This document shows positions 52,693 through 63,203 of a stretch of 64,000 nt of DNA, piece by piece. This DNA is from Argyresthia goedartella. Its lineage: Eukaryota; Arthropoda; Insecta; Lepidoptera; Argyresthiidae. A program made the translations under genes and the position numbers. The stretch covers positions 24,286,001 through 24,350,000 of the forward strand of contig OX463813.1 in assembly GCA_949825045.1 (NCBI GenBank), in the 5' to 3' direction. The notes below the pieces were generated by a model. The model saw only the letters and a program-made list of their open reading frames with translations, was not told the DNA's origin and ran no database searches. Numbering within the stretch: position 1 is the stretch's first letter; every line of letters starts with the position of its first letter.

Positions 52693-54290
52693 CTAATCAA
52701 TAGGAAGGCGAGAAAGTGTTGCGACCGCTCTCTTGAGGACCGAGTCCCCCACCTTGACTTCTGCTGATCGAGGCGTGCCATCCCGATCCGTGAACAAATT
52801 GACGATCCGTCCTCGTCTCCATCTCAATGATGGCAGGTTCGCATCCTTAATCAGCACCAAATCACCGACTTGAGGGGGGCTCGTCCGGTCAGTCCCCTTA
52901 AGGCGCTACTGCAAGATGTGCAAGTACTCAAGGGACCACCGTTTCCAAAAATATTGAGCCATCTGCTGCAACATCTGCCACCTAGTTAACCGACTTAACT
53001 TAGCATCACCGAATGGGTATTCTGGCAGGGCGTTAAGGGGCTGACCTATCAGGAAGTGACCCGGCGTCAACGCTTCTAAATCATTTGGATCCGAACTGAG
53101 CGGGCACAACGGACGCGAGTTCAGTGTCATTTCAATTTTATAGAACAGCGTCGCAAGCTCTTCAAAGCGTAGAGAGGTCTCACCGATGATCCTCGTCAGG
53201 TGCGACTTAGCCGATTTAACCGCAGCCTCAAAAATTCCTCCCCAATGAGGACATCCCGGCGGACTGAAAACCCATTCAATCCCTCGTCGGGAGCAAGCCG
53301 TACCGATGGCGTCCTGGTTACCGTTCAGGAATTGAGTGACCTCCTGCAGATATCGCCTGGCTCTGACAAAATTTGTGCCGTTGTCCGAACAGATTAATGA
53401 CGGGAGGCCCCTTCGTGAGACGAACCAATCCAGACATGCGATAAATGCCTCCGTAGTGAGGTCACTGACCACCTCCAAGTGGACTGCCTTCGTGGCCAAG
53501 CACACGAAGACGCACAGGTATGCCTTCACTAATCTGGCGTTCCGTAGCTGTGAAGACTTGACCATGAATGGTCCCGCGAAATCCGTTCCGACATCCGCAA
53601 AGGGCCGGATTTCGTTAACCCTATCCGAGGGCAAATCGCCCATCTGGGGCTGCATCGTAGCCGCCTTGGCCCGATGACAAGGCAGGCACCGAAATACGAC
53701 GCTACGCACTAAGCGTCTTCCCGATAGAATCCAGAACTCGCGCTGGAGAAACGCCATCAAGGCGTGGCATCCGACATGCCCATTCCGAATGTGTCGATCC
53801 TGTATCAACAGTTCGACCAACTTCCCTTTCCTAGGGAGTAACAACGGGTGGCGAGCCGCATAAGGCAGGTTGGCATTCCGCAGCCGACCTCCTACCCTCA
53901 ACAATCCTTGAGGGTCAATAAACGGATTGAGCCGAGCCACAGCTCCCTTCAGTTGGGCGCGTCCGCGTCTCAGAATGTCCAGTTCAGACTTAAAGTGCAC
54001 CGTCTGCACTTTAAGTCCGAAATCCGTACCAATGCGAACAACGCATGGTTCCGTTCCCGTGGTGTCAGGACCTGTGTCCGCACCCGTTGCGCCTCAGAAT
54101 TGCGACAATTCCGCGCAAATCGGAAGATCCAGGCGGTCACATTGACCAGCTTGTCGAGCGAGCTGTACCGTTCCAGCAGGCTGAACTCCTCTTCCGGCTC
54201 TGGTTGCGTCGTACAGACACCGACTGTCAAGGCGCCGTTCGCCGAGGTAACGCGTGGACTCATTGGCCAATCCGATTCGGCTTGAGTCAA
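52693..54290 (-). pseudogene. pol: BEL/Pao integrase
   Basis: Upstream segment FSLLERYSSLDKLVNVTAW (54290-53970) shifts frame near 54000 into LLRVGGRLRNANLPY. The HHCC finger is HIRNGHVGCHALM ... CLPCHR; catalytic acids are D in GTDFAGPF, D in CSDNGTNF and E in WGGIFEAAVKS. The C-terminal part has LTPGHFLIGQPLNALPE and W-rich RWQMLQQMAQYFWKRW. A TAG near 52911 interrupts the frame, after which PQVGDLVLIKDANLP and VLKRAVATLSRLPID lead to the natural stop at 52693. Confidence 0.88.
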
Positions 54291-54453
54291 CCATTTTGGA
54301 CCCTACCACAAGGGATGTCCAACTGACTCCGGAGCGTGACACCCACGAGACGCACAGTCTGCTGGTTTCATTTCCCCTGGAACATGTCTCCAGATTAAGG
54401 GAACCTCCGAATTCAAAATTTGCGAAACCCGATTCGCCACAAAAATCTCCAGC

Positions 54454-55035
54454 TTATGAACCAGACTTCAGCCAGCATAACACGATCTGGCTGTCCGTCC
54501 AAGCGTAGACCGTATCTACTAACGCTATTGACCCACGAAGAACCGTCATCGTGTGGTTGACCAGACGAGTCAGAAGAGCCGCTCCTGAAAGCTCTAATTT
54601 GGGAATGGTCAGGCGAGTGCGCAACGGCGCAACCTTGCTCTTGGCCATGACCAACCGCACATCAACCTCCCCCGAGGAGTCGACCGTACGCAGATACACC
54701 GCAGCTCCGTAGCCCTTCTCCGAGGCATCGCAAAACCCATGCAGGGTGGCGGTGTATCGTTTGGTGGGGACCAACCTCCGTGGCAGTGAAATCCGATTGA
54801 TGCCAGGGAGGGTCGAAAAGAACGATTCCCACTCTGAGCTCAATGACCCGCCGATCGGGTCGTCCCATTTCAGCTCAGCAGACCACAATTGCTGCATAAA
54901 ACACTTGAGCTGAAATGTTACCGGGGTGATCCACCCGTTTGGATCAAATGTCCTAGCCACCGTTGAAAGGACGTTCCGTTTCATCCAGACCTTCGGGGAG
55001 TCCAACTCGACCCGATACGAAAACATGTCTGACAC
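54454..55035 (-). pseudogene. pol: BEL/Pao RNase H region
   Basis: RT tail and RNase H: ARTFDPNGWITPVTFQLK, TLHGFCDASEKGYGAAVYLR (first catalytic Asp), PKLELSGAALL (Glu) and YAWTDSQIVLCWL (Asp). It overlaps the preceding RT frame near 54953-55045, showing a frameshift there, and ends in a stop after WLKSGS. The 54290-54453 stretch continues in other phases. Confidence 0.85.
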
Positions 55036-56127
55036 CGGCTGTTACTGGACGCCTAATACCGACAACATATTCGGATTTTCCAGATTGGGGATCCTGCTGG
55101 TAGTCATCCGGAAGACCAGACAGTAACTCTGGAGAGTTCGATATCCATTTCCGGAGCTCGTAACCTCCACCCCGTAAGAGCTCAACTAGCTCGTCCCGTC
55201 GAGCGAGCGCCTCCTCTACGGAATCTGCACCGGTACAGATATCGTCCACGTAGAGATCCTGCTCCAGGATCGCTGCTCCTCTAGGGAAATTGAACTCCCG
55301 CAGAATGCGAATCGCCAAATAAGGACTAGACCGTAGCCCGTACATGTTGGTGTTCAGCTCGTACACTCTGATGGGCTGATCTGGGCTCTCTCGCCACAGT
55401 ATCAGCTGATACCGTCTATCGTCAGGGTGAATGACCGTCTGTCTAAACATCATCCGGATGTCAGCTACAAACACAACATTGTGTCGACGGAACCGTGTGA
55501 TAACATCCGCGATGTCATGGTTCAACTTCGGCCCTGAGTGCAAACACTGGTAGACGTAGATGTTGATGCCGATCCATCGAACACTACCCGCATTTTGCCC
55601 TCCGGGGTCCTCAAGACCACGTGATGAGGCAGGAAGCAGTGGTCTTCACGCTTCCAGTCAATACCCGAAACCGACATGTGGCCGAGCGACTTGTATTCCC
55701 GCATGAAGTCGACGTACTTCTGCCGGAAAATCCCGTCACGCTTCATGCGTCGTTCCATCGACAGAAGCCGCGTCTCGGCTGCATGGTGTGAACTGCCCAG
55801 CGGTGGGCGATCACTCCGGAATGGAAGACGTGTGAGAAATCGACCTGACCGAAGGCGACCAGTATTGTTCCGATAAAACTGTTCACACTCTTCTTCAACC
55901 GGGTCCAATCGGCGGACCGTAGGTGGTTCCTCCACCTCCCAAAACTTCTGTATCACCTCCGAGAGTACAGAACCGAATAAGGGACTACTAGTCGCTAGGC
56001 GTGGGGCAGCCGGCATGACCGGACCCATTACCGCATGGCCCAGTCTGGTGTTGACCGAAACTAGACCAGTCGCCTGCAACACGTGGACACCTGGCACTAA
56101 CAGGTATCCCAAGGCATCAACACCCAA
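54953..56127 (-). pseudogene. pol: BEL/Pao reverse transcriptase
   Basis: Two phases, 56127-55522 and 55543-54953, meet in a run of ACT/AGC codons (STSTSTS) near 55540 where bases were gained. First part: FWEVEEPP, LPHHVVL and KMRVVFDGSA, the BEL/Pao RT signature. Second part: GPKLNHDIADV, ADIRMMFRQ, MYGLRSSPYLA and the catalytic YVDD in DLYVDDICTGA (about 55250). Confidence 0.88.
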
Positions 56128-56135
56128 TAAAATGT

Positions 56136-56480
56136 CTACTGGGCCCGGAATATCAAAATCCGGGTCTGTCGCACCGAGGGCGACAACCGTACGTGAGTGT
56201 GTGAGCCCATCACATTAGGCATGACTAATGCCGTGACCGTCAGATTCACCGATGAATCCACCCGTGACGAGAGAGTAATCCGACATACTACCTTAACGGA
56301 ACCGACTTCCGTGTTCCCAATTCCCCGAATGGAATGTGGATACTCTCTTACCGAAATGCCCAACCGTCTTACAAGGTGGCACGAGACTAAGCACCCCTGG
56401 GCCCCCGAGTCCAATAGTGCTCGTGCCACACATGATTTGCCGTCCGAACTCCACGCTATCACAGAGGCGGTGGGGAGCAT
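56136..56480 (-). pseudogene. pol: BEL/Pao protease
   Basis: ARALLDSGAQGCLVS is the retropepsin active site; strands GIGNTEVGSVKVVCRI follow. The frame ends at 56136 in a stop, 9 bases from the RT phase. The family's protease lies between gag and RT, as here. Confidence 0.8.
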
Positions 56481-56837
56481 GACCGTCTGTGGAGTGGCGG
56501 CACCCTGTTAGTGGGCGGCGTGTCCCTAGCGGGAACCTCCGCGGGATCCGAACCCGCTGAGACCTCCGTCGGCCTTGGAGTAACTCGGCTGCTGATATGC
56601 AACCGGCATATCATACCGTATGTGCATCAAGGGGTCCCAACCCGTATAATAGGCCCCTCGCTGTCCCGGTATCCGACCATACCGGACGGTGTACGGTGTG
56701 CCCGGTGCGCACCGTGGATGAATGGGGGAGAGCGGATCCAACCTGCTCTAGGAATGGGGGCGACATCCGACTGTTCGCCTCCCAGAGCGACGGGCAGGGT
56801 GGCGCAGAAAGTGGTGGACTCCCAGCCTTCGCGCCAC

Positions 56838-58314
56838 TCATAGGTGCCATCTGACACCCGCCCGTAACACGCGGTGAGCCAGCGGCCCGAAGTCCTCGCT
56901 GACCGTGGACAGCGGCGACCGAACCCCGTCTATCCCGCATGTAACCCCCTCGCTGCCCCCTTCCCCTCGGGGGGGGGGGTCCCGTCCGCGGTTGCCCCAG
57001 TCACCCCGTTGGTGACTCCCGTTGCCCGGAGGGGGACTGGGTCCGGCCCTGGTTGGGCCCTGTGGCCGACCAACCTGAGTCCGGCCCTGGTGACCATCCG
57101 AAGGGCCTGACCGATTCAGGCACAACACTATGTGGTGCTTGCCACCACAGCACCCACACGGGAACGCGCGCGAGCACTCGCTCAGCGTGTGCGGCCCCAA
57201 ACAACCGAAACACAATCGATGACGGAAGACTATCTTCCTGCGGGCAGCTACCCCGAGCGTCTTAAATTTAGCGCAACTGGTCACGTCATGACCGGCACTG
57301 ACGCAGTGCATACAGCCGTCACCCGACGGCGCGGCAATCAAAACGCCAAATTGTTTCGACCTCTCACCCCCCCGCGGGGGCGGGGGGTGCGGCCCCTCCT
57401 GCATCCGCGCGGGTTGGCGCTGCACACTGGCCTCCGTGTCCAGTGTGTCACATCGCCTACATTCACCCTCCAAAAAATCTGTCAATTGGACGAGTGTGGG
57501 CAGTTCCGTGCTACTGCCACCATGCAGCTGTTCAAACCGACTTTGGACAGCTGCAGGCAATCGTGACAAAACCATATATAAAACAATGTATGACCATTGG
57601 TCTACCGGAAGACCAAGGTTCTGAAGGGCCTTAGTGGCCACCAGCACAGGGTTGAGCACCTGTACTCGGATGTCAACATCCCGTGTTACTCTAGGGATGC
57701 TAAACAGCTTCCCCAGCTGCGCATCAACCAACCGCCGTTTGTGTTGGTAGCGGTCCAACAATATGGACCTTGCTATCTCGTAGTTGCCCGCCGTGACCGA
57801 CCAACTTCTTCGTTTCACCCCGCAGAGCCATCAATAGTTGGGCCAACTTGTAGGCGTTGTCCAGGTCGTCCCGACCGTGGACCAAACTATCAAATAAATT
57901 GATGAAGGCCGGCCACTCATCAATTGCCCCACTGAAGGCCGGAATCTCCAGGTGTGTCAGCCGTCCAACAACACCCTTCGGGGGTGGGTCTCCGTTACCC
58001 TCCCCACGGTCATTCCTTTGCGAACGCTTAATTTGCTCCGCCAGACGCTCGATGTCACCCAAGCATTCCATCGCTTGGTCAGCATCCGCGCAGAGCTGTT
58101 TCACTGTAGCCACCGAAGCTTCATCAGTAAGCTCGAGAGCTTAAGCCTCCGCAGCCAGCCGACACACCTTCCCGACGCGTGTCGTTGCGTCCTCCACACG
58201 CTTGAGCAGGACATCATCCATGTCCGATCGCTCCACATACTGATGAGTTTGGGCGAGCCATCTCATTTCCTCCCGGACACCATTCCGCAGTACCGTCAAG
58301 GGTGAAGGTGCCAT
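56838..58314 (-). pseudogene. gag: BEL/Pao Gag
   Basis: The likely start ATG is 58312-58314. The N-terminal part has a TAA after CRLAAEA (about 58140) and a frameshift between 57818 and 57724. Capsid-type sequence: LTHLEIPAFSGAIDEWPAFINLF, then LLDRYQHKRRLVDAQL. The C-terminal zinc-binding block has HRLCFGCLGPHTLSEC and CGCCGGKHHIVLC, followed by a Gly/Pro/Arg-rich tail. The 56481-56837 stretch between gag and protease has no clear single frame. Confidence 0.82.
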
Positions 58315-59005
58315 GTTGACCGATTTAATAGATTCTGGTCCTATACTTCACTACCGAACTAAGTATAGCCAGAGACCAGCACTTGCCCGTCAGCGCTGGG
58401 CACAGAAATTAAAACTAAGTTGTCAAAACTAAAGCAACCACTAAAACAATTAAATCCTAAAAATATTTAATATGGTCGCCCTGTGGATATACACCTTATA
58501 ACTATACACTCTAAATCAATTAGAGAATGCCACCATAAAGCACAGTAAAAAATAACACCCAAAAATGTATTATAAAAAAAACAATTTTTAATATAATGTA
58601 GGTAGCCGTGAACCTTCTAGAAGTGGCCTTTCCGATATGACCTGCACTTCTACTGAGGTCAGCAAAATCAGCTTAATACCCCTTAAATAGCCTGACCCTG
58701 CTCTGTAAACCGAAATAACACTGCAATACTATAGAACCCGACTGCAATACTATAGACCGACCGAATGACTGTTCCTCATGCACACCACAATAGTTTCCGA
58801 CTACAATTTTATAATAATTAATAACTAAATCGTCAATTATACGTTCACTAACCGAAAATGAACCTAAATTGTGGTATACCGACCACAAGACTCACTCACA
58901 ACTTGATTGCCCTCCAATCTGAGGTACCCACCCTCTCCCAACTACAATGTGGCAAAAAAACAACCCTACAACCGTCCGTGAATCGATTTCCTACTAGGAA
59001 ACCAC
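58315..59005 (-). other. BEL/Pao leader
   Basis: About 690 bases of AT-rich non-coding sequence between the primer site and gag. No gene seen; short frames such as 58673-58888 have no recognisable content. Confidence 0.55.
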
Positions 59006-59017
59006 GCTCTGCTACCA
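59006..59017 (-). promoter_or_regulatory. BEL/Pao primer-binding site (initiator Met tRNA type)
   Basis: On the minus strand TGGTAGCAGAGC lies 2 bases after the 5' LTR end and is followed by GTGGTTTC. The first 12 bases, and then TTTC, agree with what I recall of the 3' end of insect initiator tRNA-Met. Confidence 0.6.
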
Positions 59018-59019
59018 AA

Positions 59020-59543
59020 TGTTAAATCCACGCCTCAACCGAAAGGGGTGGAATCTTGGTAGGTTTGTTTTACCATGGAATGTCACAAAGTAGTACTGAC
59101 CTTGACGCCGTGGACCGGTATGCGAAAGCTCAATTCGAGGCAGGAATACGGGATGAGGAACACAAGGGTGGGGGGTGTTGGGAGTCGAATCTTACTCGCG
59201 TCGTAGCCCGCTGCTGTTGCTGTCGTGATGCTGCCGACTACAAGGGTCGCTATCCGAACGCGACGAATTGGTGACCGAACCACTTCAACCTTTCACAGCA
59301 CGAAGCACTCACTACGATGACGTGAAATCTACTTATTTCTTGACGATTGTTCCGTGATTATTACAAATAATAACATTCAGCCAAGCCCCCATGCATGACG
59401 CCGACCATTTTACCATGTGCAAAAGTGACATTAGCTAGTTTTTTTTCTATGCAAGTGACAGCTAGCTAGTGATGTCCCGAACACTCGCGGTCGATCCGCG
59501 CATTAAAAAACCGAGTTGCGTTCCGAAGCATAAATACTAAACA
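59020..59543 (-). repeat. 5' LTR of the BEL/Pao element
   Basis: TGTTAAATCC...ACTAAACA, 524 bp, matching 52152-52661 with a 14-bp insertion near 59350 and several substitutions. Confidence 0.9.
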
Positions 59544-60582
59544 GTGTGGATCATTCAACTCTTTTGCTCAAACTATAACATTATGGTATCAAAGATAATG
59601 CGTTGAAATTAATGGAATCTTATCTTATGGAAAGAGTACTAAAAGTAGATATAAACAGATTTAAGTCCACTGGAACCCATATGAATATTGGTGTACCCCA
59701 GGGTTCTATCTTAGGTCCGTTCCTTTTCTTAGTTTACCTGAATGACCTGCCGTATATGGTGGAAAAAGTGACTCAGATTGTTCTATTTGCTGATGACACA
59801 TCTATTATTTTCAAGGTGAAAAGACAAGAAAAAATTCTAGACGACGCAAATAGTACACTCTCTCATGTGTTAAGTTGGTTCAATGTAAACAACCTGTTAT
59901 TAAACTCAAAGAAGACTAAAAGTATCAAATTTTGTTTGCCTAATGTACGACAGGTTGAAAGCAGTGTAAGAATAGGATCTGAAAGATTGAACCTCGTTGA
60001 GGACACAATCTTTCTTGGAATCACTATAGATTCGAAACATCAATGGGGTCCTCACATAACTAATCTCGCACGAAGACTTAGCTCAGCCGCTTTGGCGGTC
60101 AGACAAATCAGATATCGTACAGATGTTGAAATTGCCAGATTGGTGTACTTTAGTTATTTTCACAGTATTATGTCTTATGGAATACTGCTCTGGGGGAGAG
60201 CAGCCGATATAAATACGATATTTTTTTTAAAAAAAAGGGCGATCAGGGCGATATATCAATTAGATGCTAGAGAATCATTAAGAGAAAAATTCAAAGAAAT
60301 CAATATACCTCCGGTTACCTGTCAATATATATACGAGAATATCATGCATGTAAGAAAAAACATAGCTTTATTTATAACTGTAGGTGATAGCCATACAAAT
60401 AACACTAGTAATAGAAATAGGTCAGCACTACCATTATTTAGACTAAGTAAAGTAGGCACATCATTCAGGGGGCACTGTATTCGCTTCTACAGTAAAATAC
60501 CACAAGAATCATTGATCCTTCCTGAAAAGAGATTCAAAAACTATTTTGAAAATGAGCTGATAAGAAAGTCCTATTATAGTAT
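59544..60582 (+). pseudogene. LINE3 fragment 3: RT palm and C-terminus
   Basis: Continues from fragment 2 (GTGTG, then DHSTLL). Motifs: GVPQGSILGPFLFLVYLNDLP, LFADDTSIIF, NVNNLLLNSKKTK, FLGITIDSKHQWGPHI and YGILLWGRA. The frame from 59603 is open; a break lies between 59549 and 59603. LINE3 is cut after IRKSYYS at 60582 by the LTR of element H, so the apparent C-terminal tail to 60709 is LTR sequence, not LINE. Confidence 0.85.
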
Positions 60583-61362
60583 TGTTACGAGCGTGGGGTT
60601 CGTATTTGATAGAAAAACACGAATTAATCCACTAAATAAAACACTGACTTTATTACCCAAATTACGCACTTACAATTCACACGAACTGTACTTAAAATCC
60701 ACTAATTAAAACACACACACTATTTCACTAATTATGCACTCACTATTCACACGAAGAGTCTTTCTCTCCGATTATCCTTGTACTAGCACTCGATCGCAGT
60801 TAAAATGTCACTCACTCGCGCCGGCCGTCGGGTCCTTCTATATCCCGCGGAGCCGCTCTGGACACATTGTCTACACATATCGCGAATATTCTAGTAAGGA
60901 CCAGCGTGAGGGCCGTGAACATTCGAGACCATATATGTCTCTCTTTAATGGTGCACCCTCTGTCACTCCCTTCTCGAATGTTCCGAGTATAGTTATCTCT
61001 GTCACACACTTCTCGAATGTTTCGAGTATAGCTATCTCTTTCTAGTAGTGCTATCTCTGTCACTCCTACCGGATATTTCGCCATATAACGATTTGTGCTT
61101 CAGAGGCCCATAAGGGATCCTGAAAACGCCTGAAAACGGGTTTTCAGGTTATGGCGTCATCTGATAGAGGGTGCCCTGAAACGGACTGAAAACATGTTTC
61201 AGGCGCCTGAAAACGACGGCAACTTGGTCGAAATTTCGATCTTGAGATATGTGATAGAGCAACTTCTGAAACGGTCTGAAATGACTTTTCAGCCTGCTGA
61301 AAACGCCTCTAAAGCACTGAAATTGACGTTCAAAGTTTTTGACCTAACCTACCGGCATAACA
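60583..61362 (-). repeat. 3' LTR of element H
   Basis: On the minus strand TGTTATGCCGG (61362) to GCTCGTAACA (60583), 780 bp, with inverted TGTTA/TAACA ends. It is preceded by the purine tract AGGAGGGGGTAG. Its last 150 bp recur at 63026-63178 in reverse. Its U3 contains a dense CTGAAAAC repeat array (61119-61325). Confidence 0.8.
61119..61325. repeat. CTGAAAAC motif array in the H LTR U3
   Basis: About a dozen near-copies of CTGAAA(AC) or its complement lie in 207 bases, including CCTGAAAACGCCTGAAAACG at 61119-61138 followed by an inverted GTTTTCAGG. The spacing is irregular, unlike a simple tandem repeat. Confidence 0.6.
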
Positions 61363-61567
61363 CTACCCCCTCCTAAGACATGCTCGTCCCGAGCATCATT
61401 ATTTCCGTGGTATCTGGCCAGCCGGTCAACATGAACAATCTTGCTCGGACTTCGCGGATTCCGCTGGATTCGATACGTGACGTCGTTTATTTTGGTGACT
61501 ACCTTGTAAGGCCCTTCCCAATTCGGAGATAGTTTCGGGGACTTTCCTACTCGTCGCATAGTGTTAA
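61344..61567 (-). pseudogene. pol: Element H integrase C-terminus (distal part)
   Basis: NWEGPYKVVTKINDVTYRI and IVHVDRLARYHGN are typical of gypsy integrase ends. Translation passes the polypurine tract and stops 19 bases inside the LTR at 61344. It joins directly to 62246-62397 once the TTAA element is removed. Confidence 0.82.
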
Positions 61568-62245
61568 CCCGTCAATTGCCCCTGGTAACTTTAGTTACCA
61601 GATTTTTTCTTCCGTAGATTGCCCCTGGTAACTCTAGTTACCAAAAGTTTTGAGTGACGTCTAAGTGACAAGATCGTCTTGTTTCTTTTACACTAATCAC
61701 TTTATCTGTATGAACCGTTTTCTATTTCGTTCTACTTGAACTAATCTTTAGTTTTTTCATATGACATCACTATATTGAACGAATGGAATCACTGAAAAAA
61801 AAAACAAATCGCGCTGGCAAATGCTAACGAATGTTTGTAAGCTTTTAACTAAATATTTTTTATCTACAACATGGATGTTTTTTTTTTTATCGTGTGCTAA
61901 TGTAATACAGAAATATTTTAAATATAGAAAAAAAGTAGGTTGTCGCTTTACTTTTTTAATTAAAAAACAATATATGGACCCATATCCACTTAAAGCTCAA
62001 AGTCTGTGTTTACTTCTACGTATGACTGCACAAAGAGTCGTAACAAAAATCAACGCCTGTCCAATAACATTGTTAGTTTACGATCTCTTAAAAAAAAAAA
62101 CTTGAAGCCGAAGTCTCGAGAAACCAAGTCATAAAAAATGTTTATGTAAGACGATCCGACGCCCACTTATCGACCGAGTAGGTAGGTGTCAAGTGACGGG
62201 CAGATGACAGATGTTTACGCGGCAAGCGGTAGGTCACTTGAGCAG
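61568..62245. mobile_element. piggyBac-like TTAA element (678 bp)
   Basis: Flanked by TTAA at 61564-61567 and 62246-62249; removing it plus one TTAA restores the integrase frame of element H (VWLLN to RRVGK). Ends CCCGTCAATTG and CTGCTCAAGTG (reverse) are weakly inverted. Near the left end, TGGTAACT..AGTTACCA occurs twice (61583-61600 and 61628-61645) as perfect 8-bp hairpins. A 94-codon plus frame at 61821-62105 has no recognisable domain, so this is probably non-autonomous. Confidence 0.7.
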
Positions 62246-62397
62246 TTAAGTAGCCACACCAACGAACCTTCCTCAAAACCCACTTGATAAGACTTCCGGT
62301 CATATCGGGTTTTCATCTTTATGCTAGCGAGGAGCCCGTGTTCACATACCAGGCTGTGAACATCATCAATCCGATCCCGCAAATCACTTGCATATTC
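62246..62397 (-). pseudogene. pol: Element H integrase (proximal part)
   Basis: YASDLRDRIDDVHSLVCEHG and MKTRYDRKSYQVGFEEGSLV match the gypsy integrase region after the catalytic core. The right side is cut by the LTR scrap at 62398. Confidence 0.78.
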
Positions 62398-62646
62398 TGA
62401 TGCGAAATACCGGCTTGCGGGCATACATGGTTTCTCTGTTTGACTTGAAACTCTAACTTCCTGAACCAATCTTCCGTTCGACTATTGTACACCTACCGAA
62501 CTTCTCAACGAACGAGAAATTCAGACTTATCATTCTTAACTTGCAATTTTCACAGCTGAATCGGGACATCTCTTTTGGGGTAGATAGAATAGACGATCAT
62601 AGCTTCTGACAACGGTAGCTCGACCTTAGCTATTTATGCCGTTACA
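62398..62646 (+). repeat. LTR end of the family A element (fragment)
   Basis: Matches positions about 821-1069 of the copy A LTR in direct orientation, including GAATCGGGACATCTCTTTT and the end GCCGTTACA at 62646. No LTR start, internal region or duplication is present. Confidence 0.8.
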
Positions 62647-63025
62647 GAGTTCCTCCTCGGTAAGGTGCTCCCTGGAGTCATTTAGTAATTTTTCAACATC
62701 CATTGAAAGCTTAACATGACCAGGTTTCACGTTTACCTCAGATTCCCGGCAGCCTCTTATCCAAGAAATTTCTTGGCATGATCCGACCAGCGTTCCTTTA
62801 TTGAGGACGCATTCCGTGTCGCTTGGATTAAGGATCGTTACAAATGCTGTAGATGCCGTGGTTACCATTGTACGGGCTGTTATCCACGGTTTATCAGCAT
62901 CCAACCTCTCTACCACCACACAGCGGTGATATTGCAGCCTTGTGGAGTTCGGCAATTTCACTGGAACTAAAACCTGTGACCTTGGTTGAAGAATGGTTCT
63001 CCTGGTACAGTAAACATTTCCGTGC
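62647..63025 (-). pseudogene. pol: Element H protease-RT spacer region
   Basis: A minus frame of about 125 residues with RSQVLVPVKLPNST, TILNPSDTECVLNKGTLVG and LLNDSREHLTEEE. This resembles the region between protease and RT in many insect gypsy Pol proteins, where an RT follows the TEEE segment. RT itself is absent. The ATG at 63025-63027 lies at the junction with another LTR and is probably not the native start. Confidence 0.6.
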
Positions 63026-63178
63026 ATAATTAGTGAAATAGTGTGTGTGTTTTAATTAGTGGATTTTAAGTACAGTTCGTGTGAATTGTAAGTGCGTAAT
63101 TTGGGTAATAAAGTGAGTGTTTTATTTAGTGGATTAATTCGTGTTTTTCTATCAAATACGAACCCCACGCTCGTAACA
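63026..63178 (+). repeat. LTR end of gypsy element I
   Basis: The reverse complement of 60583-60738, in plus orientation, ending CTCGTAACA at 63178. Only the last 153 bases are present; the rest was lost at the junction with element H. Confidence 0.8.
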
Positions 63179-63180
63179 TT

Positions 63181-63198
63181 TGGTGTCAGAAGTTGGAT
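63181..63198 (+). promoter_or_regulatory. Primer-binding site of element I
   Basis: TGGTGTCAGAAGTTGGAT begins 2 bases after the LTR end. TGGTGTCAG followed by AGTNGGAT resembles a tRNA-Leu-type site. Confidence 0.6.
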
Positions 63199-63203
63199 AG
63201 AAA

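Larger units (their letters stand above)
52152..59543 (-). mobile_element. BEL/Pao retrotransposon
   Basis: About 7.4 kb, flanked by GTGTG duplications (52147-52151 and 59544-59548) in LINE3. LTRs of 510 and 524 bp differ by small indels and substitutions (about 97% by eye). Gene order gag, protease, RT, RNase H, integrase on the minus strand, with the BEL/Pao-style integrase and RT. GC content is clearly higher than the surrounding sequence. Several frameshifts and stops make it non-functional. Confidence 0.92.
60583..63025 (-). mobile_element. Gypsy element H remnant
   Basis: Minus-strand remains: protease-RT spacer (63025-62647), integrase C-terminal half (62397-62246 and 61567-61344), polypurine tract and 3' LTR. 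RT, RNase H and the integrase core are absent, replaced by an LTR scrap of the family A element. The integrase end is split by a TTAA-flanked element. Confidence 0.78.

Noticed and set aside
56511..57634. Numerous overlapping frames on both strands in the GC-rich gag region of the BEL element
   Set aside because: GC-rich sequence has few stops; only the minus frame with Cys/His knuckles matches a known protein.
61821..62105. A possible piggyBac transposase remnant (94 codons)
   Set aside because: Low-complexity, K/F/L-rich, no DDD or cysteine-rich C-terminal motif recognised.
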